From positions 357,261 through 382,583 of the forward strand of contig NW_003134349.1 of NCBI RefSeq assembly GCF_000003605.2: 25,323 bases of DNA, written 5' to 3'. The position numbers and the translations under genes were made by a program. Shown here piece by piece: positions 22,426 to 25,323 of the stretch (positions within the stretch are counted from its first letter, which is position 1; the number at the start of each line of letters is the position of its first letter). The notes beneath the pieces are model-generated. The model was not told where the DNA came from and made no database searches. It worked only from the letters and a program-made list of their open reading frames with translations. The DNA comes from Saccoglossus kowalevskii (lineage: Eukaryota; Hemichordata; Enteropneusta; Harrimaniidae).

Positions 22426-23383
22426 TTCATTAAAGAATGGTGGGTAAATTTGTTGTTGAAAATCAGTGGAAAGAATTGTTTTATTTTAATTTTTTTTTTG
22501 ATATTGCAGAACATTTGTGTGTCCCACCTATACTAACCAAGAAATACGTCTTACTAGAGTGCATGTCACAAAACCACACTATGCTTATACTGAGAAGTTC
22601 TTGGTGACTTACTACATGGTTTTACAGCCGGTGTCGTTGCATTTGTTGAAAATACAATACACACATTATAATTTTAGCTTTTTATATGTGCAGAGATAAT
22701 ATTTTGTTGAAATTTGGTGAATAAAACTTTGAGAGACTTTGACATGATCTGAACACTACCCCTGCATGAAATCACAGTTTCTTGTTATAATTCATTTAGG
22801 CGCTGGCCATTAGAACGTTTTTGAAAAATAACGATAAAATTAAAAATACATAAATAAATAAATGATTTTTTTCAGGCAATTTAATCAAAAAAATAAAGAT
22901 TTAGCCGAAAAGTAAGTGATGGCAAAAAATTGGAATGGTAAATGTAATCACGCATCGCTTTTTTTCCCTCAAAGACGTTCAATTTACCGGCAACATTAGT
23001 TGGATTAGTTGAACTCCAAGAACCACTTAATATGTTTTTATCTTCATCGAGAATTCGGAGTAATTGATAGATACACATATTTCGGATTACTGTTGTATTC
23101 GTTTGGAATTGTTATCTCACATTAGTGACTGGTTACATGAGGGGAGAGAACCCTGGTATTTGTATTGGTATTATAAAGTCTGTCCATGTGATTATATCCG
23201 TTTATTTCTCAGTTGGTGTTATGTGCGTCAATATAAACCCAGTTTGTTTGTACTGTCACAATATATAGTTGTAGTATTCTGATTGACTACACAAGTATCA
23301 ATTGGTGAAAAACTACCGGCATCAGTTTGTTTAGATTTCAAAATGCGGGTATGTGAATAAACAACAATGTTTTGCTACTTCCG
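22426..23383. other. No gene recognised
   Basis: AT-rich sequence with T-rich and TAAA-rich tracts (22490-22500, 22850-22870). A pyrimidine tract ending in TATTGCAG near 22509 looks like a splice acceptor, but nothing recognisable follows. Confidence 0.45.
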
Positions 23384-23481
23384 ACTATAATCTAAGTATC
23401 GTGACGTAAGCACTTGTTTTCCATTATAATCTAAATATTGTGACGTAATCACTTGGTTACAACTATAATCTGAATACTGTA
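23384..23481. repeat. Tandem repeat, 39-bp period, about 2.5 copies, carrying TGACGTAA sites
   Basis: Units begin ACTATAATCTAAGTATCGTG at 23384, ATTATAATCTAAATATTGTG at 23423 and ACTATAATCTGAATACTG at 23462. The first two units each contain TGACGTAA followed by a CACTTG-type string. The third is truncated before that point. TGACGTAA is a bZIP (CREB/ATF-like) half-variant; no function is shown. Confidence 0.88.
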
Positions 23482-23590
23482 AAATACTTTTAGCTGCAAT
23501 TAATTTTCGCTAAATAGAGTTTGAGCGTTTTGTATTGATTTTATATTCACTTAATATTGACGAGTTGAATGTAAAATATAGAAAAAAAGG

Positions 23591-23666
23591 TATATTCGCT
23601 GGAATTTATTTTCACCGAATTATTCCTTCAGCGAAAATAGCGAAAATTAATTCCAAGCGAAAATAA
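23591..23666. repeat. Imperfect inverted repeat of TTCGCT-GGAATT-ATTTTC type
   Basis: The left arm TATTCGCTGGAATTTATTTTC at 23593 is inverted at about 23642-23666 as GAAAATTAATTCCAAGCGAAAATA, with a few mismatches. A further copy of the core, AATTAATTTTCGCT, sits at about 23499-23512. This looks like part of a dispersed non-coding repeat unit, of unassigned family. Confidence 0.65.
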
Positions 23667-23691
23667 AGTATTCCATAGTATCGTGTTATGT

Positions 23692-23889
23692 ATAAAAGGG
23701 CGATGGTCGTCGCGCAGCGCGTGATCGAATTTCATGTAATACGCCAGGGGAATTACCGAATTAACTAGTTTCCCAGTTATCGCGCGCGTCTCTTCAAATG
23801 GAAAATGGCAATCGTTTCGAATTCGATGTGCTTACGACATATATCTGTTAACAAGCCCAGAATGAAATCAAGAACCACCACTACCCTTC
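23692..23889 (-). mobile_element. Family B-type element, decayed long variant B5 (about 198 bp)
   Basis: The left terminus ATAAAAGGGCGATGGTCGTCG, continuing as CGCAGCGCGTG and AATTTCATGTAA, is clearly family B and matches B3 in orientation. The interior CTCTTCAAATGGAAAATGG matches B4. The right end is degraded: ACCACCACTACCCTTCA is the best counterpart of the expected ACCACCGCCCTTTAA, so the right boundary is approximate. Confidence 0.6.
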
Positions 23890-24317
23890 ATCGCTGAAGA
23901 GTCTCATTCAAGTACGCCCGTCGCTGATGTTTATACTGTAATCCGACCGTGGCTCCTTATATCCCATATAGCACAGTTCTCACGGCGTCATGTAGTATTG
24001 ATGGATACTTATCTAAACTCGCAGTGGCAGCTCTCATAAACACTATTCAATCACACGTGCCCCTTCCGTCAGAGTTGCCAACTATGACACCGTTAAAAAA
24101 TACCACGGATGTACATCCTGTTCAAGTTTAAGGGTAATATTATCTTATGTAAGACTACTAGTAAGTAACTTTGTAGTTGACGGGCTGTGATTATTAGCAG
24201 TAACGAAATTCCGTGTTATCCTAAGAAAAGTGGCGCAGAGTTTTCACGTTGTTTAATCAAATAAGTTCTTTTAATAACAAGATTGCACAGAAACGGGATG
24301 TGGCGCGTATTAATGTG
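23890..24317. other. No gene recognised
   Basis: Mixed-composition sequence. A 60-codon frame at 23949-24131 lacks support. Ends at the start of the minisatellite. Confidence 0.5.
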
Positions 24318-24580
24318 CACCGCCACAGCCGTCACGCAGCATGAAGCAGTCGTCACGCATCGTCACAGTCGTCACGCAGCATGGAGCAGTCGTCACGCAT
24401 CGCCACAGATATCACGCATCGCCACAGTCGTCATGCGTCGCCACAGTCGTCACGCAGTGGCACAGATGTCATAGTCGTCACGCATCGCCACACCGGACAC
24501 ACAGTGCGCATCAGTAGTCCCGCATCGCTACAGTCGTCACGCAGCGAAAAATTCGTCATGCGGCGTTTCAGACGTCGCAC
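24318..24580. repeat. CpG-rich minisatellite, 19/21-bp units, about 13 diverged copies
   Basis: Two unit types interleave on the left side: a 21-bp unit CGTCACGCAGCATGGAGCAGT (24330 and 24370) and a 19-bp unit CGTCACGCATCGCCACAGT (24351, 24391, then several from 24410). Copies decay rightwards but keep the CGTCACGC core to about 24540. The unit length is not a multiple of three and open frames slip between units, so the frames here are repeat artefacts. It lies less than 50 bp from MITE A4. Confidence 0.93.
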
Positions 24581-24627
24581 GAGACCCCTTGAACACGGCG
24601 AGGAACGACAGATATAGCTATAGCGCT

Positions 24628-24793
24628 TTGAGAGCGGGGGAGTCGTCACCTGTCCATGCGTCAGATGGCCATAGCGTGTCATTATTTACAAACAAGCGTC
24701 TACCCATGAGCTTTTGCATTTTTAGCGCGTGTTGTTATCGTCGATTGGGACTCAATTCTCGCGCGTGCGCAGGTGACGACCCTCCCGCTTTAA
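24628..24793 (-). mobile_element. Family A TTAA MITE, copy A4 (166 bp, inverted)
   Basis: Begins TTGAGAGCGGGGGAGTCGTC (left TTAA mutated to TTGA) and ends GACCCTCCCGCTTTAA. The body is the reverse complement of A2/A3: ATGGCCATAGCGTGTC, ACAAACAAGCGTCTACCCATGAG, then GATTGGGACTCAATTC. NRF-1-type motif on the minus strand at 24760-24771. Open frames across it are chance. Confidence 0.88.
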
Positions 24794-25323
24794 AGTACTT
24801 TTCTGAAAAATACGACCCATTTAACGGAAAATTAAACTAACGTGATTGTGATCGCAATGAACGTGTTTGTTTAAAGTAGCGTGCAATGATTACGTCACTT
24901 TTTCTTGCTTCACGGTTTATCGGTCGTAACTGTTATAATATGAATTGAACACATCTGAGTTCGTCTGTTCAGAGAAAGGTAAGTTTGTTTTCACACTGTT
25001 ATTGGGAAAGATGTTTGTGTGACGTTATGACGTTTGAGCTGGACAGTATGTATCATTATCATATAATTATCATATCATTATCTCATTAGTTTGGCGTAAT
25101 ACGTAAATTATCTTTATGTAAGTCAACTTAATGTAAGGTAAACTATGTGGTATGCGGCCACGAGTAATTTGTTCTCGTCTCGTGTCCATTTTGTTGTATT
25201 CGTCGGATGGGTATTGCTCATAAACGATGGGTCGTGTCATGGGTCACCAAGGCCACGTGTTTCGAAGGACAAGATAATCCATGGTATTTACGACGTTTAC
25301 GTAATATTGTCAAACATGTTTTG
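24794..25323. other. Possible 5' region of a rightward gene; no coding exon seen
   Basis: An exon-end-like AAAG/GTAAGT occurs with its GT at 24979-24980, preceded about 85 bp upstream by a CRE-like ATTACGTCAC (24890-24899). This could be a short non-coding first exon. The remaining sequence to the window end is AT-rich without ORFs. Alone, one donor match of this quality is expected by chance. Confidence 0.2.

Noticed and set aside
24318-24580. CRISPR-like array
   Set aside because: Units abut without unique spacers and the surrounding DNA is eukaryotic; it is a minisatellite.
24283-24617. His/Arg/Ser-rich overlapping frames
   Set aside because: They are read-through of the 19/21-bp minisatellite, and the units shift frame from copy to copy.

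Overview
This is non-coding-dominated eukaryotic DNA, most likely from a marine invertebrate animal. It is AT-rich with CpG-rich islands, has no dense ORFs, and carries many short non-autonomous DNA transposons and tandem repeats. Its one convincing coding segment is bounded by a canonical GT splice donor. Class C GPCRs of the GABA-B type are expanded in several invertebrate groups (for example lancelets, hemichordates, cnidarians), so the gene itself does not fix the phylum.

Layout. The only protein-coding feature I can defend is the first coding exon (4534-4791, minus strand) of a GABA-B-receptor-like protein. It encodes a signal peptide and the start of a Venus-flytrap ligand-binding domain, and ends in frame at a GTAAGT donor. 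Its next exon should lie at lower coordinates. I recognise none between 1 and 4533, so the first coding intron probably runs off the left edge of the window. DNA from 4792 rightwards is therefore 5' UTR, promoter and upstream intergenic sequence of that gene. A donor-like AAAG/GTAAGT at 24975-24984 could mark a 5' exon of another gene running rightwards, but this is weak.

Mobile DNA. Ten copies of short palindromic-ended elements are scattered through the window, in two families. Family A (7148, 10082, 13702, 20357, 24628) is about 140-167 bp long. Family B (1138, 8547, 12898, 17974, 23692) is 121-306 bp long. Both are flanked by TTAA or a one-base variant of it, and both begin with the same TTAAAG-GG-GGTCGTC terminus. 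This suggests one TTAA-targeting transposase source (piggyBac or Kolobok superfamily) for both. Four A copies carry a full NRF-1-type motif in one arm and forkhead-like motifs at the centre.

Other structure. There is a 19/21-bp CpG-rich minisatellite (24318-24580) next to an A element, and tandem repeats of period 40 (11504-11620), 39 (23384-23481) and about 80 bp (9336-9482). There is also a GC-rich dispersed-repeat-like block (19250-19530), a perfect 13-bp-arm stem-loop (14553-14584), and a homeodomain-motif-rich stretch (16060-16200) that could be a cis-regulatory element. I found no tRNA, rRNA, CRISPR array or complete gene. The most distinctive feature is the paired TTAA MITE families that spread NRF-1-like sites. 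I see no evidence for a novel multi-gene system.
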